Source: Ligustrum vulgare (Eukaryota; Streptophyta; Magnoliopsida; Lamiales; Oleaceae). Taken from it: DNA of 64,000 nucleotides. Position 1 is the stretch's first letter. Each line of letters begins with the position of its first letter. The translations under genes were made by a program, and so were the position numbers. The DNA lies in assembly GCA_963555705.1 (NCBI GenBank), contig OY743174.1:27841608-27905607 (forward strand), in the 5' to 3' direction. Positions 32,701 through 43,300 of this stretch are shown piece after piece. Below the pieces are notes generated by a model that searched no databases, was not told where the DNA came from, and was given only the letters and a program-made list of their open reading frames with translations.

Positions 32701-33352
32701 TATTACGACCGTAACGGATTCACGGCCGTAAAGCCAAAATTACGGCCGTAACACTACAATGGCGAAATTATGCAGAAGAGGACTTACGGCCATAACCCAC
32801 ATCTTCACGGCCGTAAAGAGTTTGGTAGCTTTTAATTCAGAATGTTGATTACGGCCGTAAAGGGTATTGTCACGGCCGTAACAAATGTTTTCAATTTTAA
32901 TCCGTAGCTTGCTTACGGCCGTAAACTCATAAGTCACGGCCGTAACTTAGGTTCCGAATTTTAAGACAATGATAGACGTTTAGTTTATTTTGCAATTCTA
33001 GTTTATTTAGGTTTCTTTATTTTTTTTAGCCTATATATATGGCTTTATTCAGCATTGTAAAGACACAATTTTTATTCTTGAGATTAATGATATTGAAGGT
33101 GAGATATTCCCTTATAATTTTTTCGTATTCTTGTCGAACAAATTAAACTTATCAAAGGATTTGACAACCTTTGTGGCGTTCCCCCTTTGTGGTTCTTATC
33201 TCCGCATCGTAACGGGTTTTGAGTTTAATATACCCATAGTTCTTGCGTCGTGAGGTCGGGGTTGCATTGTTACCGTCTACTATCTTGGATTTTAGAGCTT
33301 TCCGGCGTTTAATTCCGCGTGTTCTTGGTGATCCCCATAACGGATCACATCA
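32445..33352 (+). repeat. 3' LTR of nested gypsy element
   Basis: 908 bp, paired with 26192-27080. The first base pair of the ends reads TA rather than TG, by mutation. It contains about eleven ACGGCCGTAA palindromes (32688-32947) and a TATA box near 33030. It is followed by ACAAA, then the rest of the copia LTR. Confidence 0.93.
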
Positions 33353-33357
33353 ACAAA

Positions 33358-33926
33358 GAACAAGAACACAGATTAACCACGAAGAAACAATGAAACTTTA
33401 TTTCAGAAACTGTAAAAATTATAGCAACAAATATCAAACCCGTAAAAATATACAAAACTACCAGAAACTCTAGATTTGTATAAAGAACCACAAAGAAAAC
33501 ACTTGAGTTACAGAAATCTCTGTCAAACTCAAATAAAACGTATACTGATCAACACAAATCAGTATCAAATCACAACCACTAAGATATTACAGCTTTAATC
33601 TTTGTTTTTCTGGTAGAAATGTATAGAAATCACGAAGAACACATAAGGGCGATGAAAAATAGCCTTTCAGAGAAGTTAGGGTTTGAGAGAAGAGTCTGGA
33701 TTGTAAAGTGAGTATTCAGATCGTCTCTTCTGCTTTTTCTTTACAAATGGATGGCACAGATCAATCAGAACGTATCCAACGGCTTGAATAAAGCGGTGGT
33801 TGCTAATGGATCAGAAATCGGGTCAGTGCAATTGGGCTCAAGTAGTGTATAGTTTGGACTGCTTCAAATGAATTGATAAAATGGGCTGATTCTGATCCAA
33901 AACATAATTAGTTCAATTATCCAACA
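33358..33926 (-). repeat. 5' LTR of copia element, outer 569 bp (split)
   Basis: Continues the copia LTR after the gypsy insertion and ends ATCCAACA before the TGAAG target duplication. Together with 26158-26191 it gives 603 bp, equal to the left LTR. Confidence 0.93.
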
Positions 33927-34220
33927 TGAAGTATATTTTACGATTTTACATCCTCTACAAATTATAGGAGCTTCTAAGTTCGGATTTCAACAAATTTTTT
34001 TAATTATTTTAAAAGGTTGAAGGTTGGCATACAATACGACAATTACGTGACCGAATTGTGATATGACTAGCCATTTTAATCAATTTGCAGATTACAATAA
34101 TTGATGATTTGAAATTAAGCCACTGTTTGGCACAAATTTTAAGGGACGGTACGCCGGATTTGGTTTAAATCAAACTACTCGTTAAGTCGATGATTTTGGT
34201 TTTTAATTTTATACCAATTG

Positions 34221-35352
34221 TAAACGGCACAAATAGTTCCCAATTTTTGAGTTTCTTGAGAAAATGATCTCCAATGTTTAGATTTTGACATTTATACATT
34301 CAGAATAATCAAACGTTGCGAAAATGGTTCCTACCGTTAGATTCCGTTAGTTTTCACCTTTAAAAATGTGTAAATAGCACAAATGATCTCTAACCTTTGA
34401 GTTTCTTGCGATAATAATCCCTAACATATTAATGTCATAAAATGACAAGGTGCACCTTGTTTTCCGGAAGTCCATCGTTAGAAACTCCAAAGTTAAGCGT
34501 GCTTGACTTGGAGCAATTCTGGGATGGGTGACCTCCTGGGAAGTTTTCTCGGGGAGCGTGCGAGTGAGGACAAAGCATGCTGGAAAGACCCGTGTTGGTA
34601 CGGTGGGGACAGTACGCCGTCATCTAACGGCCGGGACAGCCCGTTAAGTGGGACCCGGGTAGTTAATATATTAATAGAATGTGTGGAAGAAAATGAGTTT
34701 TAAAAAAATGAAATTTTGAAAACCGATATTAATCGGTTCTCAAAACCGAAATCTAAAGTAGAATTGATAAAAACATATTTGTTATTCAATTCCTAAAATG
34801 ATATCCAATATACTTGTTTGTTTATGTTCCATGAGTTTATTATCCTTTTTATCAATATGTTGAAATGTTAATGCAATGATTTTTTGTTAAATATTTTATT
34901 GTGAACTTTAGAAATCCAGAATAAACTTTATTTTTTTAAAACTCGTTTTCAACCACACATTCTATCAATAAAATAATTTACAAATAAATTCAATTTTTTT
35001 TTAACTAAATGTTCTTCAAAAAAATACAATTACAAATCACATTATTTAAAATAATTGATCTCAAATATGAGCTTAATATGTTAGGGACTAAAAAGGCCAA
35101 ACATATAGGGATTTAATATGTTAGGGACTAAATACGCTAAACATTTGGAGGTTACATGTCAAATATGACATTAATATGTTAGGGACTATTTGTACTATTT
35201 ACACATTTTTAACGGTGGAAACTAACGAAATCTAACGGTAGGGACCATTTTCCCAATGTTTGGTGATTCTGAGGGTATAAATGCCAAAATCTAAACGTTG
35301 GGGACCATTTTCGCAAGAAACCCAAAGATTGTGGACCATTTGTGCTGTTTAA
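34221..35352. mobile_element. Element with ~200-bp terminal inverted repeats
   Basis: About 34221-34445 and the reverse complement of 35157-35352 match closely. Shared motifs include GGCACAAATAG, GTTTCTTGCGAAAATGG, CTACCGTTAGATT and AAAAATGTGTAAATAG. The left TIR contains an internal partial duplicate of its own outer part. No transposase is present and a 9-bp TSD was not resolved. A MULE-like or foldback MITE is likely. The 5S-derived segment sits between the arms. Confidence 0.65.
34473..34556 (+). repeat. 5S rRNA-derived segment, Cassandra-like
   Basis: GAAACTCCAAAGTTAAGCGT and GGGATGGGTGACCTCCTGGG match plant 5S rRNA, covering the box A and box C internal promoter regions. The spacing between GCTTG and GGATGGG is 16 bases, as in true 5S. 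The first ~35 bases and the 3' end of 5S are missing, so this is not a functional 5S gene. Cassandra TRIM retrotransposons carry such 5S segments in their LTRs, and the following GACAGTACGCCGTCATCTAA supports that. No second LTR was found, so it may be a solo LTR or fragment. Confidence 0.75.
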
Positions 35353-36176
35353 CCATTTCTAAATTATACAATTCTTCAAATAAATTTCTAACCCTATATA
35401 TTTTCTTTCTCCAATTTTTAACCATCAATTTACCTAAAAAAAACAAAAAAATCCTTTTTTTTAACTTTGTAGCCGCTGAACAGTTACTTAGTTAAACAAT
35501 TTTTCAAATCAATTTTTAATAATATATATTTTTCCTTTCCAATTTTTAATATCACTTTTTACCTAAAAAAAATCCAAATAAACCAATCAAATGGCCGTCG
35601 AACAGTGCCTAAAATCTATATTTTAATCTAAGTGAAATTTAACAATTAATCTCAACCACAAATTAATTGCATGTAACTCACAATTTTTCAATCACATATT
35701 TCATCAACTTTTATCACAATTTACTAAAAACATGATTTTAATCTTTACCAAACATGGACTAAAATTAAAGTTGAACGACCTAAATAAGCCCCTATTTGAT
35801 GTTTATTATTTAAAATGAAATAATGATTTTTAGAAGAATGTGTGGTTAAAATATAAGAATTCTTTTTTGAATTTATGTTTAAAGAATGTGATTTTAAGAT
35901 ATGTGAATGAAAAGTGGAGTAAAAAATATGTGTGGTTGAAAAATAATTTGAGAAATTGTGTAATTAACCACTTATGCGAATAAGGGAAAATATTTGTACC
36001 TGATCTTCTACAGCCAAACAGCCCCCACTCCTCCAAAAAGCAACAACCACATACCGAAGCAGCATGCGTCAAAATCCACGTACCGCCAAAAAAATGATTG
36101 AGGGCAAAAGTGTAAAAACAAAAAAATAATAATAAAGAATTGAAAAGGTTGGGAATAGCTGCTTCAATTTTCAACC
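35353..36176. other. Non-coding AT-rich stretch with MITE remnants
   Basis: AAGCCCCTATTTGATG at about 35788 starts like the GCCCCTGTTTGG MITE family but has no matching right end. No gene is recognisable. Confidence 0.5.
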
Positions 36177-38052
36177 GTTCGGTAATGTTTTTCTTAATAA
36201 AATAGTTTATAAATTTTATAATTTTTCAAATCATTTTTTAATTTTTAACAATATATATATTTTTTCAATTTTCAATCACTAATTTTTATCTAAAATTATA
36301 AATAAATCAATTTATAAACTAAATAGTGTTACTAAACAAAGACTGAGCTTAAGCCCCCATTTTGATACAGATAAAAATCAAAATTTTAATAGATTTTGAT
36401 AAAAAATTATGAGATATGTGGTTGAAAAGTTATATTTTTCATAAAACTGTGGTCAAAATTAAATATTAATTTTAACTTGAATTAAAATCTATCTTTTTAA
36501 TTGTACGAAACAAGGGGCTTAATTTATAAGATAATGTATTCTATTTATCCGATGGTATCAATTGTGATTCAAATTATCCAACAATAAGTTATTCTTGTTT
36601 ATCGAGAAATATAAAAAATAATTATCTATAGCTATATCATTTTAATTATTGTGGTACTTTAGACTGACACTTTTTGTTTTATACTATTCGTTGACTTGAG
36701 TTATAATTTTAGTTGTAATTAACATAATTTTTTAAATCAGTGTCAAGTGGGGGTTATGTTCAAATTTTTGTTAATTTCATATTATATGATTTAATGAAAT
36801 CTTCAATATGAGTACAATATTAATATATAAACTTTTGCTATTTTAAAAATAAGTATTTATTATAGAAAAATTATTTGTTCAATTTAAGCATAAATAATCG
36901 CAAGATATTTCGCATAACTTTTTTTAGATAACTTACAATATATTTACACACGATTTTGAGGGTGTAGAAATACAATATATAATCAAGGTTATCTATTTTT
37001 TGTAAATGTAAACTAACTGGTTAAAAATAATTTCAAAAAAATATTTCAATAAAAAGTGATTTAAAAAAAGGGTAATTATATTCACACGACACTTTTTTTA
37101 TATTTACACCACATTTTAATTGCAAGAAAGATCTTCAATATTCGTTTACTTTGCTCTTATGTCATCAACTTTTTTACATCGCATTTTTATTCATAACATT
37201 CAATTAATTAACATATCTTGTTTCTAACCACTATTTCTATTCAAATATTCGACTAATTTGCATTGAAAAGAAGTGCAAATATTTTTTTTAACCTTTGTAT
37301 TAGTTATTTATTTTGATTATTTAAAAGTATGAGAGATAAAAAGTATTTTTTGCCCTTGGAACAAATATTTTGGACGAAAATCGTCTCTAAAGACAAGATG
37401 TGAAAATTAATAAATGGTTGATGATTTAAAAAATTATAAAAAAACTTGGCAGGGTATATGTAAAAATAAGAAAATCTTAGGATCCTCATTGCAAATAAAA
37501 TGTGGTGAGATTAATATGATTAACAAAAAGTGTGGTATCAATATATTTATCCTTAAAAAAATGTACATCTAAAGTACCACAATAATTAAAATGATATAGC
37601 TATAGATAATTATTTTTATATTTCTCGATAAAAAAAATTAACTTATTGTTGGATAATTTGAATCACAATTGATACATGTCAGATAAATAGAACTATTATC
37701 TTATAAATTAAGCCCATTGTTTCTGACAATTAAAAATTTAGATTTTAATTTAAGTCAAAATTAACATTTAATCTTAATCACAATTTTATTAGACTTATAA
37801 CTTTTTAACTACACATCTCATAAACTTTTATCAAAATGTACTAAAAATCGATTTTTATTTATACCAAAAATGGGGGCTAAGATTAGCCTTTGTTTGGTGA
37901 CACTGTTTAATTTATAAACTAATTTATTTATATTTTTAAGGTAAGCAACAATAGTTGAAAATTCGAGAAAAAATGTGTGTAATTAAAAATTGATTTGAAA
38001 ATTTGTGTAATTTATAAACTAGTTTATTAAAAAAAAGAAAAGGTTACTGAAC
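36177..38052. repeat. Large inverted repeat (foldback) with ~485-bp arms
   Basis: 36177-36662 and 37569-38052 are inverted copies over their full length. Inner ends are GTGGTACTTTAG and CTAAAGTACCAC; outer ends are GTTCGGTAA and TTACTGAAC. Each arm contains a GCCCCCATTTT...AGGGGCTTA-type MITE-like piece. The ~900-bp loop holds a TIR-bounded repeat (37066-37556). It lies about 2.3 kb upstream of the ZIFL gene. Confidence 0.8.
37066..37556. repeat. TIR-bounded dispersed repeat in the foldback loop
   Basis: The ends resemble each other inverted (GGGTAATTATATTCACACGACACT versus AGTGTGGTATCAATATATTTATCC in parts). The interior is shared, inverted, with 1620-2040 in Helitron A. It is non-coding and probably a MITE. 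Confidence 0.55.
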
Positions 38053-38555
38053 TATTTGCTAAAATATAAATCCTATCATCTCACTTTAAAAAGGGCCATC
38101 TGTTTGTTAAAATTTTTTTGTTTAAAAACATATTTTTTTATATTTTCTAGGTAAAATATATGAATGAAAAATAAAAAGAGAAAATGTGTGTTGTTAAAAA
38201 TTAATTTAAAAAATTGTATAAAAAAAAACATGTTTAAAAACATATTTTTCAAACACAAATTTGAATGGGGGTTATGCACATCCTCTTTAAAGAGGGTGGA
38301 GAAAACCGGATTCTCTTGTGTGATAATTGGACAGTACTTTAACAAACCTCTTTATGAAAGTCCTCGAGAGGGCTTAGTTGATCCATAATTTATGTTTCAT
38401 CTTTCGTTTCCTTTTCGTTTGGATCTAGGAATTTACTCATCTTCCATAAAGGAGCCGAATGAAATCCGTTTTCTTCCATTTATTCCAAGGCAAGAATTCA
38501 ACAATCCCTTAACCAAAACCAAGGAACTATTCATACGTTATTGAATAGAAATACG

Positions 38556-38646
38556 GGATTCCTTTACTTGTATTGGGCATCTTTACTTTGTTCGTTGGAT
38601 CTCTAGGAATTCCTTTAAACCAAGAATTGGATATATTAACCAAATG
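38556..38646 (+). pseudogene. ndhF: Plastid ndhF fragment (NUPT)
   Basis: One frame encodes [20 protein letters not shown], which resembles an internal part of the plastid NdhF protein, and the DNA (TTTACTTTGTTCGTTGGAT) is plastid-like. Only ~30 codons remain. It joins the 16S fragment at about 38646. The bases before it (38390-38555) may also be organellar but I cannot place them. Confidence 0.55.
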
Positions 38647-38786
38647 GTGCTTTCGCCGTTGGTGTTCTTTCCGATCTCTACGCATTTCACCGCTCCACCG
38701 GAAATTCCCTCTGCCCCTACCGTACTCTATCTTGGAAGTTTCCACCGCCTGTCCAGGGTTGAGCCCTGGGATTTGACGGCGGACTT
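38647..38786 (-). pseudogene. rrn16: Plastid 16S rRNA fragment (NUPT)
   Basis: The minus strand carries the conserved 16S segment with GGTGGAAACTTCCAAGATAG, GTAGGGGCAGAGGGAATTTC and GCGGTGAAATGCGTAGAGAT. It corresponds to roughly the 570-720 region of bacterial 16S. A few changes (for example TATCTTGGAAG for the plastid CAGCTTGGTAG) show decay after transfer. It ends sharply on both sides. Confidence 0.85.
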
Positions 38787-38868
38787 TGCTCGGCGTGTAC
38801 ATGAGAGAAGCAAGGAGGTCAACATCTTTCAAATATACAACAGTTCTATTTCTCGATGGGGGCGGGGA

Positions 38869-38903
38869 AGGGATATAACTCAGCGGTAGAGTGTCACCTT
38901 GAC
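38869..38903 (+). pseudogene. trnV-GAC: Truncated plastid trnV-GAC (NUPT)
   Basis: AGGGATATAACTCAGCGGTA and GAGTGTCACCTTGAC are the 5' half of plastid tRNA-Val(GAC), cut just after the anticodon. The preceding ~28 bases (TTCTATTTCTCGATGGGGGC) match the plastid sequence upstream of trnV/rrn16. With no 3' half it cannot be a tRNA. Confidence 0.85.
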
Positions 38904-38999
38904 ATTAATAAAACTGGTAGGTGAAGTGGACAAAGAAATCAGAGAAAAAAATCAACCACACGTTGCTATCAAAAGAAAAAAAAATATTTTCGATTTCTT

Positions 39000-39245
39000 T
39001 CCTATTATTTTTTTGGGAGTGTAACCCACATCTTGAGGGTCCGTAGTGATTGTGTCCTGAACCATTATTTTGAGATGTAAATCGCATGTTGTATCTCTCA
39101 GAACCAGAATGGAGGACATTGATAACTCTCAGGAATGGTGGTAACTTCCGCTTGCCACATGGTCAAATTCATTATTTCAGGATTCGAACCCTGCACCTAA
39201 TTGCGCTGAGCAAATTTCCTATCTTTTTTTTTACCATTAGAAGAT
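39000..39245 (-). repeat. tRNA-like repeat, possible SINE (minus strand)
   Basis: The minus strand has GGTGCAGGGTTCGAATCCTG at about 39179-39198, a good pol III B box, preceded by GCTCAGCGCAATTA. Downstream sequence is not recognised and no TSD was assigned. Confidence 0.4.
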
Positions 39246-40142
39246 ATGTCGTGAGGGCTTTCCGATTATTTTTTTAATATATTAAAAGAGATGATTTGTA
39301 CAACTGTTAAATTTCTTATTTTCCAAAATACTGAATCGAATTTTATATTACTCCATTAAATATTAACATTAAAATAATACACATGCAAGGTACATGCACC
39401 TCACTAGTTTTCTTTAAAAAAAAGCTTTGAGTTTGGGTCCAAACTCGTAACCAATTTTGTTACCAGTACCACAGAAAACTGAAGATCAGACAAGTGTCTT
39501 TATTTCTGGGGTCGTCGTTTTTCACAGATCATATATATTTATTTCCATATTAAAACGTGCAAGTATCTCAGTTTTTTGATTGACAGAAATTCTTTAAAGT
39601 TATTTTTAAAACATTACACGTGGACACATAACATTTTAAAAAAAAATAATAATAAATTTATTTTTCACATAATTTATTTTAAAAAATTGAAGTGACTTAA
39701 ATTGTTGTTTGTTTTTGATTAAAAAATTAAATTTTTATCAAAAGTCAAAGTCAACAATTAATCACATCCACATATTTTATGGATCTTATAGATTTTTAAC
39801 CCCACATCTCATTAATAACTTTTATTAAAATTCTTTAAAAATTTAATTTTAGCCTCTATTCAGATCAAAAAGCAGGTTTATAAATCAAATTTTTGCAAAT
39901 TTTGATATAAGATGTAGGGTTAAAAATTGGAGAGAGAAAAGATGTATGGTTAAAGAGTGATTTGATAATCTGTGTAAATTATAAATTAATTGTTTTTTTT
40001 TTTTTATATTATTTATCCGAAAAAAGGCTGGATTTAATTTAATTAATTAATGTTTTGGAAGTACAGTTGCGTTCTCTATCTTTCCATGTTGTAAAATCAA
40101 TTCAATCTTCTCTTGCTCATTAAAATATGAAATCGAAGGGGC

Positions 40143-40150
40143 CCTATAAA
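40143..40150 (+). promoter_or_regulatory. Putative TATA box of the ZIFL gene
   Basis: CCTATAAAATGAGACG lies about 225 bp before the start codon and matches the plant TATA consensus. It predicts transcription start near 40175 and a ~195-bp 5' UTR. Unverified. Confidence 0.5.
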
Positions 40151-40232
40151 ATGAGACGCTCTGAATGGCTTTTTCAAAGAAAAAAACAGAACCAAAATTA
40201 AACACTCCTCCTACCTTCCTACGTAAGCCCTG

Positions 40233-40238
40233 ATGTGA
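40233..40238 (+). promoter_or_regulatory. Minimal AUG-stop upstream ORF (ATGTGA)
   Basis: Within the predicted 5' UTR, ATG is directly followed by TGA. AUG-stop elements can stall ribosomes in some plant transporter mRNAs (AUGUAA in the boron channel NIP5;1). Whether it lies in the mature leader depends on the true start site. Confidence 0.35.
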
Positions 40239-40371
40239 AGGCAGAATCAAGTTGCAGTTTGTATAAAAGCTAGCATTGTTAAAGAAAGAAGTAAAATTTT
40301 TGTTTTTGTTGAATAGTAATAATAATAATAGTATCGTGGTGTAGTAATAGGGAAGATAGATAGTATATAGA

Positions 40372-43300
40372 ATGGATAAGCAAGAAGAGCAGGTTGCACT
40401 GTTGACCAAGGATTATTATGAGAACTGCCCTGGATGTAAGGTGGATCAGCGGAAAGAGTTGCAGCGCGGTCTGCCCATCAAGCAAGTCCTTACCATATGG
40501 ATAATTGTGCTAGCAACAGGTTAAATCTTTCAGTTTATTCTTCTCAATATTAATGCCTGGCTTTTTTTTTTTTTTTTTTCTTTTCCTCTATGGACCTATG
40601 GTGTGATATATACTATACATACATAGTTTGGAGGTTATCGTTTCATAAATTTTTTGTCATAATCTAGAGGGTTTTTAGAAGATAACAGATATGTTCTCTA
40701 GGAAATTCCTATTATTCATATCATAGAATTGATGACCGATCTTCATGCACGTCCCAATAATTTACGTTTTAATTGCTACATGGAAGACGGAAGTGAAAGA
40801 TCCAAAATCGCCAGTTCCCCCCCCCCCCCCCCCTTCTCTTTCTAATAATGTAATGTTAGTAATATTGACATCAACTGGTGTTCTACACTTTCTTTTGTTT
40901 ATCCATTTCTGCGAGCAGCAGTGATAATTGGCACCGATTTTGTATCATATTTTCTCTCTCATTTATTTATTTAATATTTTTTTTCACCTTTACAGCTTTG
41001 ACAATATCATCTCTCTTTCCATTCCTTTATTTCATGGTAAGTACTTAAATCTTTTGGATTTACCGCTTTACTATGGGATTTGAGACATGTAAGTTGATGG
41101 AAGATATATAATTGTTCTCTTCTTTGTACATAGACGCGGCTAATCTACAGATTCGAACTTAAAATGTTGGAATTCTAGATGCATTCACCTGAAGGGCATA
41201 ATATCATTCATGGGATAAATATCTTCTCGCTTTTGATTCCAATTCTTAAGATTACATGTTAAAAAATTGCCAAGATATAGCCGACCCAACTTGTCCTTCA
41301 TTAGTAACAACAACCTCTTATAAGTATATGTTGTAGTTCAGAGTTTACGTTTTCGCAATCTTGAATAGTTCTATTGCTAACATAATAATCTTGGGAAAGA
41401 ATCAAGCTAAGAGATGTAATTGTGTATTTATGCTTGGTAATTTGATTGTTTTCATTAGCACTGAAACATTAAATTTCATTGCAGATAAGGGATTTTCACA
41501 TTGCAAAACGAGAAGAAGATATTGGTTCCTATGCTGGTTATGTAGGTAGTCTAGTTATGTTCATGTGCTATAATGTTGATATGTGCTTACCACTTAGTTT
41601 ATCGTTGTACTCAAGATTAAGTTACGAATTCTTGAAGGGGCCTCTTATATGCTTGGAAGAGCTTTGACGTCTGTCCTGTGGGGAACCATTGCCGATAGAT
41701 TTGGTCGAAAACCTGTGATAATTATAGGCTGCGTCGCATTGTTAGTGATCACTTATGCTTGTTTTCTTAAAGATTTTTATTCTGAATGTCACAGGAGTTT
41801 TTATTGATCAGTTATGTGCTAATCATCAGAGTGTTATTTATCTTCAGGGTTGTTTTCAACACTCTCTTTGGACTCAGCATTAACTTTTATATGGCCATCT
41901 CCATGAGGTTTCTTCTTGGGAGTTTGAATGGTTTATTAGGACCAATAAAGGTATTATGTGATCACTTTGCAAGCATGTTGAATAAAATTAATATATAATG
42001 CAATATCCTACAAAGTACCTTTCATCAAAATGACTCATTATTTTTATTTTCTGGATTTGCATATTGATTTTTAGAATTTTTACTTGACCAGGCATATGCA
42101 TGTGAATTAGTTCGGGAAGAGTACCAATCTGTAGGACTTTCAGCGGTGAGCATTTGAATTAAAAATATTATTTTAATATCATTTCGGCAGATTCTTTGAT
42201 AACTTACAAGAACTCTTCCATCGTGAAGGGACTTCATATGGGATACTAGACTATGCACACCAAAGAAGTGCAGAAAAACTTATGTCAACGTGTTTCACTC
42301 AAATTTGGGTGGATTAGAAGAAATATTGAGTACTTAGATGCCCAGATTCATTGCTGAATTAAGCATCAAACCACTAAAAAGGACATAATATCAGTATAAA
42401 TGTTTTTGTTTCTTCCACTGTACTCTGGAATACTTGGTGCTATGCCATTACTTCACTGATGAAAAGTCCGCTTCTAGCTTTCTACTCTTGCCATTTCATC
42501 TCATCTCAGCAATATGACGATTTATCACTGCAGAGACTTTCCAAGAGGAAAATATATCAAAAACTTAAGATAGATTTCTACTTGATGGAAATATTATGAT
42601 CTATTCAGGAAATAACTTAGAACTGCGATTTCTACTTGATGGAAATATTATGATCTATTCAGGAAAGAACTTAGAACTGCAAGCATAGACAATTAGCTGT
42701 CCAAGAGAATAATAGGTTCAAAAACAGAGTTCATATACAGGATCTGTCTCCTCATCTTAACAAACTGTAATTTATGTCTGTCACTTTTTTTCCTTACTCC
42801 TCTAGTTCTTCAGCCAACCTCAGTTTTTTGTATTAAAATAATTTGTTCCTCTGGTTTTGTCTTTGATCCTCTTTCTTAAAATATCACCTTTACTTGCACA
42901 TATTCCCTTAAATATATATTTGGATGAATTTTAAGTCCCAGACCATTATTTTTACAGTAGGTTACATAGAAGGTTCTGAGAAGCTTAATTTCCTTTGTTA
43001 CAGGTTAGTACAGCATGGGGCACAGGATTGATCATTGGTCCAGCTATAGGAGGATTCCTTGCTCAGGTGTGTGTATATATATATTATTCCCTTGTAATTT
43101 ATTGTATACTTAAAACAACGAAACAATCGTTTTCACACCACTGTAGAAAAAGAATTGATCACCGATGAATTCAAATTAAGTCTAGTTACAAATGAATTCC
43201 TATTCCTAATTATTACGAGCATTTGAGGTGCGAAATATGGATCAATGGAGTTTGTCAGTTGTACTATTGGCACAATTTTGCTAGCATTCTTTTCCCCTTG

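Larger units (their letters stand above)
26192..33352 (+). mobile_element. Ty3/gypsy LTR retrotransposon nested in the copia LTR
   Basis: LTRs are 26192-27080 and 32445-33352; target duplication ACAAA is perfect at 26187-26191 and 33353-33357. The tRNA-Met PBS is at 27083-27095 and the polypurine tract CAACAGGGAGGAGA just before 32445. Gag-protease-RT-RNase H are in one frame, followed by a broken RNase H end and integrase. The lesions (stop at 30991, frame changes near 31100 and 31390) make this copy non-autonomous. The LTRs differ by an 18-bp deletion plus a small number of substitutions. It must be younger than the copia element it interrupts. Confidence 0.95.
20286..33926 (-). mobile_element. 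Ty1/copia LTR retrotransposon, 5' LTR split by a gypsy element
   Basis: The left LTR is 20286-20888. The right LTR is 26158-26191 joined to 33358-33926. Both sum to 603 bp. Target duplication TGAAG is perfect at 20281-20285 and 33927-33931. The PBS lies beside the right LTR and a polypurine tract (minus-strand GAGGTGGAGAT) beside the left, so it reads on the minus strand. The polyprotein is intact, but its 5' LTR, which holds the promoter, is interrupted. About 11 LTR differences in 603 suggest a fairly young insertion. Confidence 0.95.

Noticed and set aside
34473..34556. Functional 5S rRNA gene
   Set aside because: The 5' third and the 3' end are missing and the sequence continues into Cassandra-like LTR sequence.
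38869..38903. tRNA-Val gene
   Set aside because: Only the 5' half of plastid trnV-GAC is present; the sequence leaves the tRNA right after the anticodon.
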